Shown in pieces: positions 63,889 through 64,000 of a DNA stretch of 64,000 bases. The position numbers and the translations under genes were made by a program. The DNA comes from Rheinheimera mangrovi (lineage in GTDB: Bacteria > Pseudomonadota > Gammaproteobacteria > Enterobacterales > Alteromonadaceae). The stretch lies in contig NZ_CP034683.1 of the NCBI RefSeq assembly GCF_003990335.1, forward strand, positions 758,501 to 822,500, in the 5' to 3' direction. The number at the start of each line of letters is the position of its first letter. Position 1 is the stretch's first letter. The notes under the pieces are model-generated. The model saw only the letters and a list, made by a program, of their open reading frames with translations. It did no database searches and had not been told where the DNA came from.

Positions 63889-63913
63889 AAAAAAAGCGGC
63901 TGCGAAGCAGCCG
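63889..63913 (-). terminator. Hairpin with T run directly before the kinase gene
   Basis: CGGCTGC/GCAGCCG with a 3-base loop is followed on the minus strand by CTTTTTTT, ending 8 bases before the kinase ATG. It probably terminates a gene beyond the window. The 87 bases from 63914 to the window edge show no recognised feature. Confidence 0.8.
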
Positions 63914-64000
63914 TTGCAAAAAACTGACAGCTCAGATTATAGGAGTGGGAACACCTTGTCATCTGGTGGACGTCGAAGTTATTTTCATCCTGTATGACCT

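Overview
The window looks like a chromosomal segment of a free-living gammaproteobacterium close to Rheinheimera and other Alteromonadales/Chromatiaceae. The evidence is the gene orders cutA-dsbD beside groESL, priA-ftsN-hslVU-DUF971 with divergent rpmE, and yihY-pip-dtd-fabY. A TonB-dependent receptor, two chemoreceptors, three c-di-GMP proteins and a histidine-utilisation (hut) cluster of Shewanella-like layout point the same way. The genus is an inference from recall and was not searched.

Layout. 0-4.4 kb: dsbD (cut by the window edge) and cutA, divergent from groES-groL behind a sigma-32-type promoter. 4.6-7 kb: glpK and a convergent bile-acid/sodium symporter family protein. 7.1-13.1 kb: two anchored envelope proteins of unknown role, a TonB-dependent receptor and a secreted tyrosine-phosphatase-like protein. 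13.2-14.85 kb: an IS3-family (IS407-type) element between a relic with three direct repeats and a truncated membrane gene. 14.9-24.2 kb: MAPEG protein, ABC exporter, alpha/beta hydrolase, then isochorismatase-like hydrolase, cytochrome c, amidohydrolase and LysR regulator, a secreted unknown and ferredoxin-NADP reductase. 24.2-26.25 kb: an AT-rich island with a secreted phospholipase-A2-like protein and a small membrane protein, bracketed by 111-bp direct repeats. 26.4-34.4 kb: S9 peptidase, apbE, yihY, pip, dtd, a methyltransferase-fold protein, fabY and a membrane-anchored nuclease-fold-like protein.

34.8-47.6 kb: two chemoreceptors, the hut region (hutC, hutI, hutG intact; hutU-hutH reduced to a fused, frameshifted scar), rraA, two EAL-domain proteins and a PAP2 phosphatase. 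47.6-53.3 kb: DUF971 protein, hslUV, ftsN-like SPOR protein, priA and rpmE. 53.4-58.4 kb: a large winged-helix/STAND-ATPase/TM/TPR protein, a 128-residue beta-rich protein and a broken paralogue of the latter. 58.5-64 kb: PAS-GGDEF diguanylate cyclase, hutD, rhodanese, suhB and a RegB/RegA-like redox two-component pair.

Across the window lies a family of about 125-bp imperfect palindromes resembling ERIC/IRU elements of enterobacteria (four full-length, plus deleted or half copies). One lies inside a pseudogene and two others form the ends of neighbouring coding regions. A second, REP-like family with GTAGGGGCGG ends occurs near 21.4, 59.7 and 61.2 kb. The best candidates for new biology are the STAND/TPR locus with its small partner proteins, the PLA2-like island with its possible immunity protein, and the two unknown envelope proteins upstream of the TonB-dependent receptor. 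I saw no tRNA, rRNA, CRISPR array or prophage.
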